From assembly GCF_000317045.1 (NCBI RefSeq), contig NC_019703.1, forward strand, positions 2,592,501-2,656,500: a stretch of DNA of 64,000 nucleotides, read 5' to 3'. A program made the position numbers and the translations under genes. Position 1 is the first letter of the stretch. Each line of letters begins with the position of its first letter. The DNA comes from Geitlerinema sp. PCC 7407 (GTDB lineage: Bacteria > Cyanobacteriota > Cyanobacteriia > PCC-7407). Shown piece by piece: positions 1 through 8,342 of the stretch. The notes under the pieces were generated by a model. That model made no database searches. It worked only from the letters and a program-made list of their open reading frames with translations, and was not told the origin of the DNA.

Positions 1-246
1 GTCTTTAATGGCATCGCCCAAACTGGAGCCGAATACACCCAGCGGCTAATTGACCAAGGCGTGCGCCACTTCCGAGTCGAGTTTGTAGACGAGAGTCCGG
101 CCCAGGTGGACCAAACCCTGGCCCGCTATCGTCAACTACTGCGCGGGGAGATCACCGGTGCCCAACTGTGGCGATCGCTCCGTCTGCAAAGTCAGCTCGG
201 CGTCACCCGTGGCACCATCGGCCTCGGAGCCCACCATCCCTCCTGA
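1..246 (+). CDS. Peptidase U32 family protein, C-terminal end (partial)
   Basis: The frame is open from the first base, so the start lies outside the window. The visible 81 residues contain GVRHFRVEFVDE followed by an Arg/Leu-rich helix. This resembles the end of cyanobacterial U32 peptidases, a collagenase-like family often linked to tRNA or ubiquinone hydroxylation or to protein turnover; the precise substrate cannot be told from this fragment. The stop codon overlaps the next gene's ATG by one base (TGATG), which suggests translational coupling. The assignment is by recognition of the tail only, because the catalytic domain is not in the window. Confidence 0.65.
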   Translation, partial: VFNGIAQTGAEYTQRLIDQGVRHFRVEFVDESPAQVDQTLARYRQLLRGEITGAQLWRSLRLQSQLGVTRGTIGLGAHHPS

Positions 247-1346
247 TGTCACTGCCCTCTCCCATGCAAACGCTGCGTCCCCATCTGCGCTGGTTACTGC
301 CCCTGGCAGCCGGAATTCTGTCTCTAGTGCTCACCCTGGCCTTTCACTATCGTCACCAGCTGCCGCTCCTGGCCGAAGTCGAGCCCGCAGTTCCCCAGGC
401 ATCCCTCTCAGTCGCCGTGCCGACTCCGGCCCCCGTGGCTTCCCCGGCTGCCGTACCGGCTCCGCCCTCAGCGACGCCCTCACCCACTCCCAGCCCCAAG
501 GCCCCAGCATCTCCAGCCCCAGCCAAGCCCCAGCCCGTCGATCCGGCTCAGTACACCGCCGAAGAAAAGGCGCTCAATGAGCAGGCCAAGCGGCGCTTCA
601 AGCAGTCCATTCCGTCCGTCGATGGCATGGTGGAAATGCAGGTGGCGATCGCCTCTGGCAGCGTGGTCACCGTCGGCAGCCCAGACGGGGCCACCCTCCA
701 CGACGAGAGCGGCGCGCTCTTGGCCGAGATGCCCGCCAAAGAACTCTACACTGCCCAAATGGGCGCGTCAGGGATTGCTTTGGGCTCCACGGAGCTCCCC
801 AGCGTTGTGTGGCTGGAGCCGAGCTTTGGGGGACTGCTGCAAGTGGGCGATCGCCTCTATCGCGGCAGCCTGATGCTAGCCGTGCACAAAGGCGAGATCT
901 GGGCGGTCAACTATATCAATCTGCGCGAATATCTCCACAGCGTTGTGGGCAGCGAAGTCTCACCCAGCTGGCCCGCCGAAGCCCTCAAGGCCCAGGCGGT
1001 CGCGGCCCGCTCCTACGCGCTCACCTACTATTTCCGGCCCGTGAGCAGTCTCTATCACATGGGCTCCGATGAGTATTACCAGGTCTATAGCGGCATCGGT
1101 CGCGAAGCCCCCGAAACCAGCGCCGCCGTGGACGCCACCGCAGGCGAATTTGTCAGCTATCGGGGCGGCATTGTGGAGTCTCTCTATGCAGCCTCCGATG
1201 ACATCGTGGCGGAGGCCTTCGAGGGCAAGGGCATGAGCCAGCTCGGGGCGCTCGACCTGGCGAAAGGCGGCTATTCCTATCACCAGATTCTCAGCCACTA
1301 CTACCCCACCACCGGCGTCGCCCGCTTTGAGGCTGATTTTGAGTAG
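246..1346 (+). CDS. SpoIID/LytB domain protein, membrane-anchored
   Basis: Probable cell-wall-associated protein of the SpoIID/LytB superfamily. In spore formers this family are lytic transglycosylases acting on denuded glycan; cyanobacterial members are of unknown role. With the ATG that overlaps the upstream stop, the protein is 366 aa. It has a transmembrane anchor near residues 15-32, a long Pro/Ala/Ser-rich linker (about 45-105), then the SpoIID core. Core signatures are YRGSLML, INLREYLHSVVGSEVSPSWP, EALKAQAVAARSYAL and, near the end, GKGMSQLGALDLAKGG. An in-frame start 78 bases upstream would place a non-hydrophobic extension inside the U32 gene and is less likely. The family is clear; the function in this organism is inference. 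Confidence 0.85.
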   Translation: MSLPSPMQTLRPHLRWLLPLAAGILSLVLTLAFHYRHQLPLLAEVEPAVPQASLSVAVPTPAPVASPAAVPAPPSATPSPTPSPKAPASPAPAKPQPVDPAQYTAEEKALNEQAKRRFKQSIPSVDGMVEMQVAIASGSVVTVGSPDGATLHDESGALLAEMPAKELYTAQMGASGIALGSTELPSVVWLEPSFGGLLQVGDRLYRGSLMLAVHKGEIWAVNYINLREYLHSVVGSEVSPSWPAEALKAQAVAARSYALTYYFRPVSSLYHMGSDEYYQVYSGIGREAPETSAAVDATAGEFVSYRGGIVESLYAASDDIVAEAFEGKGMSQLGALDLAKGGYSYHQILSHYYPTTGVARFEADFE

Positions 1347-1405
1347 CCCTCGAAGCGCGATCGCCCATGGTAATCTCGACAGTAGTTTTTGAGACGCGAT
1401 CGCCC

Positions 1406-1666
1406 ATGGGTAGCCAATCCACCGCCAAAACTATCTTTCTTCTCACCTCCATGGTGGGCTGGCTCATCGTCGGAGCCGCCATGATGTATCTCTTTCCCCA
1501 AGTGGCGGACTGGATCGTCTCCTCCGAGCTCACCCACCGCTGGATGGAGAACCTGGGGCGCGGCGGCTACAACCCCACTCTGGGCTGGGCTGGCGGCGGG
1601 ATCGCCCTAGGAGCAAACATCGTCGGCAACTGGGTTTGGTATCAGCGCTTCGACGACAAGCTCTAA
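1406..1666 (+). CDS. Small two-helix membrane protein, unknown function
   Basis: An 86-aa protein beginning MGSQSTAKTIF, with one hydrophobic helix at about residues 9-29 and a second Gly/Ala-rich one near 58-78. It ends in a short charged tail (YQRFDDKL). I do not recognise a family beyond small cyanobacterial membrane proteins. The ATG at 1367 is an alternative start that would add 13 residues. Both ATGs sit directly after a HIP1 site in near-identical contexts (GCGATCGCCCATGG), so the region just upstream is a short imperfect direct repeat. No strong ribosome binding site is seen for either start. Confidence 0.5.
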   Translation: MGSQSTAKTIFLLTSMVGWLIVGAAMMYLFPQVADWIVSSELTHRWMENLGRGGYNPTLGWAGGGIALGANIVGNWVWYQRFDDKL

Positions 1667-1858
1667 CTCTCTCTTTGTTCTGCGCTCGATTGGTAGTCAA
1701 GGAGTGCTTGGACTCAACCACTGTCCCAAATTGGTGCCTGCTGGTCACCGACAAACAGAGAAATTCAGTTGTGAGATCAAAGGGCGATCGCCCTCAGTGG
1801 CCCGCAGAGTCAGAGCTTTAAGCAGTTATTTCAAGCAAGGGAAAGAGACACAATTTCG

Positions 1859-2224
1859 ATGGCCCAGCATGTCCTGATCGTCTGTGAAGCCTGCGGCAGC
1901 GACAAAAAAACCCCAGGAGACACCCCCGGCAAGCGCCTGATGCGACAGCTCCAAGTCCTGCATCAGCAGTGGCCCCGCCGAGCAGAGCTGGATCTCGAAA
2001 CCACCGGCTGTCTGTGCGTGTGCGATCGCCCCTGCGCCATCGCCTTCGTCGGCACCCACAAGCCCAGCTTTCTGTTTGGCGATCTCTCCCCCGAGACCAG
2101 CGCCGAGGACCTGCTGATCGCGGCTGAGCTCTACCTGGACAAGGCCGACGGCATGGTTCCCGCCTACGACCTGCCCCTCCCCCTGCGATCGCGCCGGATC
2201 GCCCGGATTCCCGCCGCTCCCTGA
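1859..2224 (+). CDS. DUF1636 family predicted metal-binding protein
   Basis: This 121-aa soluble protein carries a Cys pair CEACG (C9, C12) and a Cys cluster CLCVCDRPC (C51, C53, C55, C59), the pattern of DUF1636, a thioredoxin-like-ferredoxin-fold predicted metal-binding family. In other bacteria DUF1636 genes are often found near cobalt or cobalamin genes. Here a cbiMNQO operon begins about 2 kb away on the other strand, which makes a role in cobalt or nickel handling a reasonable inference but not proof. The ATG at 1859 gives the full family length. Confidence 0.8.
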   Translation: MAQHVLIVCEACGSDKKTPGDTPGKRLMRQLQVLHQQWPRRAELDLETTGCLCVCDRPCAIAFVGTHKPSFLFGDLSPETSAEDLLIAAELYLDKADGMVPAYDLPLPLRSRRIARIPAAP

Positions 2225-2237
2225 CCGGGGATTCAAA

Positions 2238-2786
2238 TCAGTCTTTAAACAGCGCTTCAGCGATCGCCGGAGACTGGGCCAGCGTCTCGGCTCCCTGGCG
2301 CATCCGCTCAATGTCCTCCGCAGGCCAGGGCCGCACCTGGCTGTGGTGGGCGATCAGGAGCCCCCAGAGATTCCCGGCCACCAGCACCGGCACCACCAGA
2401 TTGGCCCGCACCCCCAGATCTCGCAAAAAGTCGCGGTGGCAATCATTAATCGGCTCAGTCTCGATATCGGCGATCGCCCGCACCCGGCCCGCCAAATACA
2501 GCGCTGCATACTCGCCATTGAAGCAGTCATCTGGTCCGGTCGAGCCCAAAATTGAGCAGTCAGGCGATCGCAGCGCCTCAAAAGTCACCTGTCCCCGCCA
2601 CGGCTGATAAAAGTAGTACAGCACCACCCGATCGACCTGGAGCCCCTCACACAACTCTTGGGTCGTGCGCTGCACCAGCGTATCTCGCTCAATCGTCTGA
2701 GAAAGGCGGTCAAGAATATTTCTCAACCCCAGATTTTGTGGGGCACTGGGGTCAAAACGAAACTGACGCTCAAAGGGAACCGTCAC
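2238..2786 (-). CDS. Stand-alone DXCF-type cyanobacteriochrome GAF protein
   Basis: A 182-aa protein that is almost entirely one GAF domain (about residues 20-175). It has the two-Cys signature of DXCF cyanobacteriochromes: D86-D87-C88-F89 and the canonical chromophore motif C116-H117, with RVRAIADIE between them and VRANLVVPVL and NLWGLLIAHH after. In the family, the canonical Cys attaches a linear tetrapyrrole (phycocyanobilin or phycoviolobilin) and the DXCF Cys forms a second linkage that shifts absorption to violet/blue. No kinase, GGDEF or methyl-accepting output domain is attached, so it would have to signal by partner binding or act as a light-sensing adaptor. The gene converges with DUF1636 (13 bases between stops). 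The motif match is direct; pigment binding is inferred. Confidence 0.8.
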   Translation of the reverse strand: MTVPFERQFRFDPSAPQNLGLRNILDRLSQTIERDTLVQRTTQELCEGLQVDRVVLYYFYQPWRGQVTFEALRSPDCSILGSTGPDDCFNGEYAALYLAGRVRAIADIETEPINDCHRDFLRDLGVRANLVVPVLVAGNLWGLLIAHHSQVRPWPAEDIERMRQGAETLAQSPAIAEALFKD

Positions 2787-2881
2787 GGGTCTATCGCCAA
2801 ACTGCTATATCAACCATTCATGGTAGAGTCTGCCTGGCGTGTTAACGCTTTTGTTAAGACCCTCTGAAGAAATCTCCCATC

Positions 2882-2910
2882 AAAAAGCTGCCCATGAAAC
2901 CATGGGCAGC
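2882..2910 (-). terminator. Intrinsic terminator after the PEP-CTERM gene
   Basis: A perfect 10-bp stem (GCTGCCCATG at 2887-2896 and CATGGGCAGC at 2901-2910) with a 4-base loop. Read on the minus strand it is followed by five T residues. It lies about 110 bases past the stop of the PEP-CTERM gene and would end its transcript. Confidence 0.75.
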
Positions 2911-3019
2911 CAAAACTTGATCGAGCCGAACCCATAGCTAAAAGCTAGAGAATTCAAGGCCTAGGATAAATCCCAGCAAATTGTTTCCCGTAGAAACAAC
3001 GTGTCTCTCCCAAACCGGC

Positions 3020-3613
3020 TTAAGCCTTGCTAGAGTCCTTGCGCTGGCGCTGAGCGATGACCGCAGCACCCGCCACCAACAGCCCCGTCATCAAACCGGG
3101 CTCAGGAACTCTGGCCGGAGGATTGTTTTCAGGGACATCCCGATAGTAAACGCTGATGTGCGAAACATCCTTGGCAAAGGGAGAATTCCAGGTGCCAGAC
3201 GTCACGCCGTCTTTCAGCATATAGCCGGTCAAAGTTGTACCATTGCCGCTCTTAAAGATCAGCATGACGTCATCCCAGGCACTTTGCACTACGCTGGAGA
3301 TATCCCAGGCTCCTGATTTGCCTGAGCCTTTGCCCGCGTAGCCAGCGTTTTCGCCGATTTTGCCGCCAAAGGACCAGTCCGTGAAGTCAAAGAACGCTTC
3401 AGAATTGACGGTTATCGGACTGGTATTCAAAAAGTCTTGCTTGGCTGTGTCGCTGTATTCACACGCCGAAGCACCGGAGACTCGGCCCATAAGATTTGAA
3501 GGGCATGTAAACGTAGCAGCTTCTGCGGCAGGAGCGAAAGCGGCAGTTCCTGCCAGCAAAGCAGATCCTAGCCAAATGGGAGCAGCTTTCAACAACGATG
3601 TCGCTTGACGCAT
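3020..3613 (-). CDS. PEP-CTERM sorting domain protein, exported
   Basis: A 197-aa protein with an N-terminal signal peptide (hydrophobic stretch about residues 12-30, cleavage likely after AAEA) and a C-terminal PEP-CTERM tripartite tail: VPEPG, a hydrophobic helix (LMTGLLVAGAAVIA) and a basic end (QRQRK). Such proteins are exported and then processed by an exosortase, usually into extracellular matrix or surface structures. The middle is Gly/Ser-rich with two Cys residues (in FTCPS and SACEYS) and the motif GAWDISS; no catalytic motif is visible. It is monocistronic, with its own terminator. No exosortase gene is in this window. Confidence 0.82.
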   Translation of the reverse strand: MRQATSLLKAAPIWLGSALLAGTAAFAPAAEAATFTCPSNLMGRVSGASACEYSDTAKQDFLNTSPITVNSEAFFDFTDWSFGGKIGENAGYAGKGSGKSGAWDISSVVQSAWDDVMLIFKSGNGTTLTGYMLKDGVTSGTWNSPFAKDVSHISVYYRDVPENNPPARVPEPGLMTGLLVAGAAVIAQRQRKDSSKA

Positions 3614-4267
3614 GATTTTCAGTCCCTCTCAGGATGATGTGTTGGTTGCCCGTCTTCTGAACCCAGGAATCCTTGCTTGAAGCGTTGCCCAAAAAACTCT
3701 GTTGAAATTGGGAGAGTAGCTCTCAAGAGGTTTCTGACGGGCCAATGAGAAACCGCGCAAGCCATCTAGACAAAATTTGTTTGAGCCGCGCAGCAGGAGT
3801 GAGCGTAGAACTCAGCGATTGGGAACAGACAGCAGCGATCGCCCTACAATGGACTCAGTAGAAGATGACCCCTATTTTTGTATTTCTATACACATCCAGC
3901 ATAAGTTGCCCATCCCTGTCCAGACGTGAAGCTTCTGCAAAGGGAAAGGCTTTTATCAAGAAGTTTTTCTTGAGTTTTGCGGCTTAAATTGAAGCGAGAT
4001 CCGCAATTCCCAGAGCCTCCGTAGGGCACGGGTAACAGCCCCCGGATAAAGCCATGTCAATTTTACGGTCTCCGGCAAGGGGGATGGAAAAATTGTCAGC
4101 CGCCAGCCTCGCAAAGACCGCAAAAACTGGGAGGCTAGACTGATACCATCTCCGTATTTTGGCGCTTCGACGCTCATCCAGCTAACGCTTCGCGTACAGC
4201 TGGAGATTCTCCGTTCACAGACCCGTGGCTTGGCGCTGTAGAGAGCAGGAGAGGCGAGGGGAAGCAG
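3614..4267. other. Intergenic region with a palindromic short repeat
   Basis: No convincing gene lies between the PEP-CTERM start and the cbiO stop. At 4177-4204 a hairpin is formed by TCCAGCT / AGCTGGA with an inner ACGC-TTC-GCGT stem. This kind of GCTAACGCTTCGCGT palindrome resembles small dispersed repeats common in filamentous cyanobacteria. A minus-strand frame at 3956-4177 is low-complexity and was not accepted. Confidence 0.4.
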
Positions 4268-5074
4268 CTAGTGACTGAGGCTCGGCAGGGTAGCAGGGTG
4301 CGGCCGATCGACGGGGCGGTGATCGAGCTGGCAGTAGGGGCGCGAATAGCTCAGGGGACGCTCTAGGGCGTGCTCCTCGAGGAAGGCATCGTTGGTCATG
4401 ATGGCTTCGGTGGGGCCGTCGTAGACGATGTGGCCCCGGCTCAGGACCACCGTGCGATCGCACAGCTCCAGGGCCATGTCGAGATCGTGCGTGGCAACCA
4501 CCTGGGTCAGGGGGAGCTGGCGCAGGAGCTGAATGAGCTGGCGGCGCGATCGCGGATCGAGCTGAGCCGTCGGCTCATCGAGCACCAACACCTGGGGCTG
4601 CATGGCCAAGACTCCGGCGATCGCCACCCGCTTTTTCTCACCGCCCGACAGGTGGCTGGCGCAGCGAGGCCCGTAGTGGGCCGGGTCGAGGCCCACCGCC
4701 ATCATGGCGTGGTGAGCGCGGTGCTTGAGGGCATCTCCTCGGAGTCCCTGATTCATCGGCCCGAAGGTGATGTCTTCCCACACCGTCGGCATGAAAAGCT
4801 GATCGTCTGGGTTCTGAAAGACCAGGCCCACAAAATTGCGCACGGCCTGGAGGTTTCGAGGCTCAACGATCTGCTCTCCAATCACCATCTCTCCCGATTC
4901 GGGCAGCAGCAACCCGTTGAGATGCATGAGAAGGGTTGATTTGCCTGAGCCGTTGGCCCCAATTAGAGCCACTTTTTCACTGGCGGCGATCGCCAAATTG
5001 ATATCGCTCAGGGCGTTGGTGCCGTCCGGATACGCATAGAAGACATTCTGAATCGAAATGGGATTGTGATGCAT
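4268..5074 (-). CDS. cbiO: Cobalt/nickel ECF transporter ATPase (CbiO)
   Basis: Energy-coupling ATPase of an energy-coupling-factor metal uptake transporter at the cytoplasmic face. The 268-aa protein has Walker A GANGSGKST (39-47), the ABC signature LSGGEKKR, Walker B VLVLDEPT, and the H-loop VATHDLDMALEL. These are standard for CbiO, which pairs with the T component CbiQ. It is the last gene of a cbiM-N-Q-O order on the minus strand, 87 bases after cbiQ. The C-terminal 25 residues after LERPLSYSRPY are extra and carry no motif. Whether the substrate is Co2+ or Ni2+ cannot be decided from this subunit. Confidence 0.92.
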   Translation of the reverse strand: MHHNPISIQNVFYAYPDGTNALSDINLAIAASEKVALIGANGSGKSTLLMHLNGLLLPESGEMVIGEQIVEPRNLQAVRNFVGLVFQNPDDQLFMPTVWEDITFGPMNQGLRGDALKHRAHHAMMAVGLDPAHYGPRCASHLSGGEKKRVAIAGVLAMQPQVLVLDEPTAQLDPRSRRQLIQLLRQLPLTQVVATHDLDMALELCDRTVVLSRGHIVYDGPTEAIMTNDAFLEEHALERPLSYSRPYCQLDHRPVDRPHPATLPSLSH

Positions 5075-5161
5075 GCGAAGACCGCAATATGGATGAGCAA
5101 CAAAAGCCTAGAAACACTCTAGAGAGAGACTCGAACCCGAACTCCCCAAAGACCCCAAAGC

Positions 5162-5938
5162 CTAAAAAAGATAAATCATCTGACCAGCCAGCATAAGAAG
5201 GGCCACCAGCGTAACCATGACGATATCTAGACGCCGCTCCTGGGGGACGCTTTCGCGGGGCAGGCTGCCGGTATATCCTCGCGCCAGCATCGCCTGGTGA
5301 ATGCGATCGCCCCGATCGTAGCTGCGAATAAAAAGTCCCCCAATCATATTTCCCAGCACCATCCGCTGCCAGTGTCGCCGCCCCAGCAGATTGCGGGAGA
5401 GCGCCGCCCGCTGCATCGCCTTGAATTCATCTATCAGCACGCCAATATAGCGATACATCGCCGCCATAATTGCCACCAAGAGAGGAGGCATCCGGAGTGC
5501 CCGAAAGGCATGGAGCAGATCCGGAATCGGCGTGGTGAGAACCAATAGATTGACCATCATCAAAGACAAAAGCGCCTTGAGGGCAACGCTTCCCAGCACC
5601 GTTAGACCGCCTGTCGTGATCTGGAGAAATCCCCACTGCCAGAGGATCTCTCCTGTCCCCTGAAACAGCGTTCCCAACAGGATCATGCCAATGAAGACAA
5701 ACTCCACGGCCACCCGACGCGCCAGCGTCCACAGCGTCACGCGGCTCAGCAGCAGCGCGATCGCCAGTCCCGCCCCATAGACAGCCCAGGTCCACCAGCG
5801 ACCATTAGGGGTGAGAGCTGTCGCAAAGACAAATAGCACCATACAGACTACCCGAGCGCGCGGGGTTAGACGGTGCCAAAAACTCTCACCCCGACTATCT
5901 ACGGCGAGCTGAAATACTCCAACATGTAGCAGTGCCAT
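5162..5938 (-). CDS. cbiQ: Cobalt/nickel ECF transporter transmembrane T component (CbiQ)
   Basis: A 258-aa membrane protein with five to six predicted helices. It has the T-component coupling motif AALSRNLLGRR followed by GGLFIRSYDRGDRIHQAMLARGYTG, the second Ala-Arg-Gly helix that contacts the ATPase. It couples ATP hydrolysis by CbiO to metal transfer by CbiM. The neighbours are cbiN 14 bases upstream and cbiO downstream, so it sits in the operon. The ATG at 5938 gives the expected N-terminus MALLHVGVFQL. The final residues form another helix (MLAGQMIYLF). Confidence 0.9.
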   Translation of the reverse strand: MALLHVGVFQLAVDSRGESFWHRLTPRARVVCMVLFVFATALTPNGRWWTWAVYGAGLAIALLLSRVTLWTLARRVAVEFVFIGMILLGTLFQGTGEILWQWGFLQITTGGLTVLGSVALKALLSLMMVNLLVLTTPIPDLLHAFRALRMPPLLVAIMAAMYRYIGVLIDEFKAMQRAALSRNLLGRRHWQRMVLGNMIGGLFIRSYDRGDRIHQAMLARGYTGSLPRESVPQERRLDIVMVTLVALLMLAGQMIYLF

Positions 5939-5952
5939 AGATTCTTATTCGC

Positions 5953-6315
5953 CTAAGATTGGCGATCGGATAAATCAGACTCAGTGGAGGAGACAGAGGC
6001 TCCTTTGACAGACAGCTTGCCAATTCCCCACGCCAAACCAAAGGCAACCAACGTGCCAACCAAGCCTGCCAGGGGGGTTTGTAGCGTTTCTGGCACCCCT
6101 CGCAGCGAGTACTCCTCAAACACTCGGTAGAAGGGAAGCTTTTGGGAGGGAGCGTCTTCTACCGCTGCTGCCTCAAATCCGAGATCCTGAGCCACGCGAT
6201 CGAGGCCATCAGGATCAGAGCTCGCGAAAGGAGAGACAAAAACTGCCACAAGGAGCGCCACTCCCAATCCTGTGATGACTAGCGCTTGCGTGCGCTGACG
6301 AGATACTTTGCTCAT
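5953..6315 (-). CDS. cbiN: CbiN-like PDGLE-domain subunit of metal transporter
   Basis: With the ATG at 6315 this is a 120-aa protein with two transmembrane helices (about residues 10-28 and 85-105) enclosing a periplasmic loop that holds DPDGLDRVAQDLGF, the PDGL(E) motif of CbiN-type accessory subunits. In the family, CbiN inserts a loop into CbiM and is needed for metal loading. A longer in-frame version reaching 6456 would overlap the cbiM end and adds Arg-rich non-family sequence, so the short form is preferred. It lies 94 bases after cbiM and 14 before cbiQ. Confidence 0.78.
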   Translation of the reverse strand: MSKVSRQRTQALVITGLGVALLVAVFVSPFASSDPDGLDRVAQDLGFEAAAVEDAPSQKLPFYRVFEEYSLRGVPETLQTPLAGLVGTLVAFGLAWGIGKLSVKGASVSSTESDLSDRQS

Positions 6316-6409
6316 GCCATTCCACCCGCGAAAAGAACCGAACTCAAAACGCAAACACGATGGGACTGCGTACCTTTTAACTAGCGTGAATTCTCGGTCG
6401 GCGATCGCC

Positions 6410-7153
6410 CTACATGGCCGAGCGCGATCGCATGCTGCTGCGACGAGGCGGATCAAACATCATCTCGGGTCGTGTACGCCAGACAAAGCTCACGGCCAAC
6501 ACCGTAATAATGGCCTCACCCACCCCAATCATGAAATGCCAAATCGCCATCGCCGAAAGTGCCAAATTCAGCGAGACCGTGCCCGAGAGGGCTAGCTGGA
6601 TCGCGCACAAGACCGCTGCCACAAAGACACTCGTCCAGGATGCGACTACCGTCGCGATCGCCGTGCTGCGCCACCGATGGAACCCCAGCGCCGATCGCAC
6701 AGCTTTGTAGAGGTAGTAGCCTGCGAAGGTTCCGATAAGGCCCATGTTGAAGATATTAGCGCCCAGCACCGTGAGACCACCATCTTGGAACAGGACCGCC
6801 TGCACGATGAAAACCACAGTCATCACCAGCGATCCGGCCCACGGCCCCAGCAGTACCCCGGCCAGGGTGCCGCCCAGCAGGTGCCCCGACGTCCCCCCCG
6901 GAATGGGAAAGTTAATCATCTGCGCCGCGAAGATAAAGGCCGCACTCACCCCCATCAGGGGGACAGCCCGCTCTTGATAGTCAGCCTGCACCTGGCGCAG
7001 CGACAGCACGACCAGCGCCACCGCAAAGACCCAGCACGCCCCGCTCACCGGCAAGCTGAGATATCCGTCTGGGATATGCAGCGCTAGATGAGGCTGAACG
7101 ATCCACTGAGACTCTAGCAGCGTTGGAAAGCGAAATAAGAAAGCGTCAGCCAT
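6410..7153 (-). CDS. cbiM: Cobalt/nickel ECF transporter substrate-binding subunit (CbiM)
   Basis: This is the metal-specificity (S) component, a multi-pass membrane protein. Visible hallmarks are LHIPDGYLS, AQMINFPIPGGTSGHLLGG, GLTVLGANIFNMG and FMIGVGEAIIT. From the ATG at 7153, which has a GAGGA ribosome binding site, the protein is 247 aa and carries a 24-residue leader (MADAFLFRFPTLLESQ...) before the HIPDG core. In characterised CbiM/NikM proteins the mature chain starts Met-His-Ile and the N-terminal amine and His2 bind metal, so the leader would need removal. Here the residue before His is Leu (codon CTG), not Met; initiation at that CTG (7081) would restore Met-His. First gene of the operon. 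Confidence 0.9.
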   Translation of the reverse strand: MADAFLFRFPTLLESQWIVQPHLALHIPDGYLSLPVSGACWVFAVALVVLSLRQVQADYQERAVPLMGVSAAFIFAAQMINFPIPGGTSGHLLGGTLAGVLLGPWAGSLVMTVVFIVQAVLFQDGGLTVLGANIFNMGLIGTFAGYYLYKAVRSALGFHRWRSTAIATVVASWTSVFVAAVLCAIQLALSGTVSLNLALSAMAIWHFMIGVGEAIITVLAVSFVWRTRPEMMFDPPRRSSMRSRSAM

Positions 7154-7862
7154 GCAGTTCCTCAAAGTTTAGATTGCACGTGTTAGTAAACTTCAGTATT
7201 CAAAGTGAATTCAATCCCCAAGGGGGGGATCTTTGACCTTAAATTTATCAATGAATTGAGACTTTTTTGTCGCCTTATAGATTTTGTGACGCAGCGCAAT
7301 AAATTGTTGAAAACCCATGCCCTACAACACAAAAGCCTTCCAAAAATTAAGGTTTTCTTTGGTTTCAAACTGTTTGTAGCGAACACTCAGAAGTTAAGGT
7401 TTTCTTCCCTTTTGGCGATCGCCCTACAGTTTTTCCAACCTTTTTCGCCGAATTCACCATCTCTCCAAAAATCAATACATCTCAGCACACTTTTCTAGAG
7501 CTTACCTCCCAGCACAGCCCATTCCTCAATAATTCACTTCTATCTTCAGAAAGAATCTTTGTTGAGCACGTTTCTGTCCTTCTGTAGGGCAAGCGCTGCA
7601 ATCCAAGATTTCAATCAGTTTAGACGCTTTTAATTGAGACTTATCCCCAAAAATTCTGAATCCTTTCCCTTCACAAATCGATTCATCGCTTCTTCAAAGA
7701 TCCCAGCCCGCAAGTCCTAATCTCTCACAAAGATCCAGAAAGCTTTAAGGTCTAGCTCTCGACGGTCGCTCAAGAAATTTTCAGAAAGTTGCAGCAACTT
7801 TCTTTTAAGATGAATTATTTTGATGAAAGGTGCTAGTCCTAGCAACGGGAGAGTAAGAAGCC
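7154..7862. other. AT-rich intergenic region upstream of cbiM
   Basis: About 700 bases with no credible gene between the divergent cbiM and DUF1772 genes, so both promoters should be here. A palindrome ATCCCC-AAGGG-GGGGAT is centred near 7222, about 65 bases from the cbiM ATG, and could be an operator. A short direct repeat TTAAGGTTTTCTT occurs at about 7347 and 7393. I looked for a cobalamin riboswitch box on the minus strand and did not see one. Confidence 0.4.
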
Positions 7863-8342
7863 GTGGCGTTTCAAGCGACTTTTTGGGGCTCATTACTAGC
7901 AGTGTTGGGTTGCGGCCTAGTGGGAGGCGTCTTCTTCGCTTTCTCTAACTTTGTCATGAGGGGTCTGGGCCGACTGCCAGCACCTGAAGGCATTGCTGCC
8001 ATGCAGGCCATCAATATCACCGTGATTAATTCCGGATTTATGGGCATCTTTTTGGGGACAGCAGCGCTGAGCCTCTACATGGCGATCGCCGCTATCCGGC
8101 AGTGGGGCCAAGCAGACGCGATCTATTGGCTGGCCGGGAGCTTACTTTATCTGATCGGTAGCTTTGGCGTCACGATCGCCTGCAATGTGCCCCTCAATGA
8201 CGGTCTGGCGAACGTAGATCCGCAAAGTGTCGAGGGGGCGAAGATCTGGTCTCACTATCTAGTGTGGTGGACTGTCTGGAACCACGTCCGCACAGTGGCT
8301 TCTATCGCTGCTGGCGGGTGCTTTTTGAGATCTTTGATTTAG
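7863..8342 (+). CDS. DUF1772 (anthrone-oxygenase-like) membrane protein
   Basis: A 159-aa four-helix membrane protein. The features are GVFFAFSNFVMRGLGRLPAPEGIAAMQAIN near the N-terminus, VPLNDGLANVDP in the middle and a C-terminal WSHYLVWWTVWNHVRTVASI. These match the DUF1772 family, which includes fungal anthrone oxygenases and many bacterial proteins of unknown role. It starts at GTG, after a GGGAGAG-containing leader. It stands alone, converging with the rRNA methyltransferase gene. Enzymatic activity in bacteria is not established, so I make no claim beyond the family. Confidence 0.72.
   Translation: MAFQATFWGSLLAVLGCGLVGGVFFAFSNFVMRGLGRLPAPEGIAAMQAINITVINSGFMGIFLGTAALSLYMAIAAIRQWGQADAIYWLAGSLLYLIGSFGVTIACNVPLNDGLANVDPQSVEGAKIWSHYLVWWTVWNHVRTVASIAAGGCFLRSLI

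Noticed and set aside
7154-7862. Cobalamin riboswitch upstream of cbiM.
   Set aside because: No B12-box-like sequence was recognised on the minus strand; only a short G/C palindrome near 7222.
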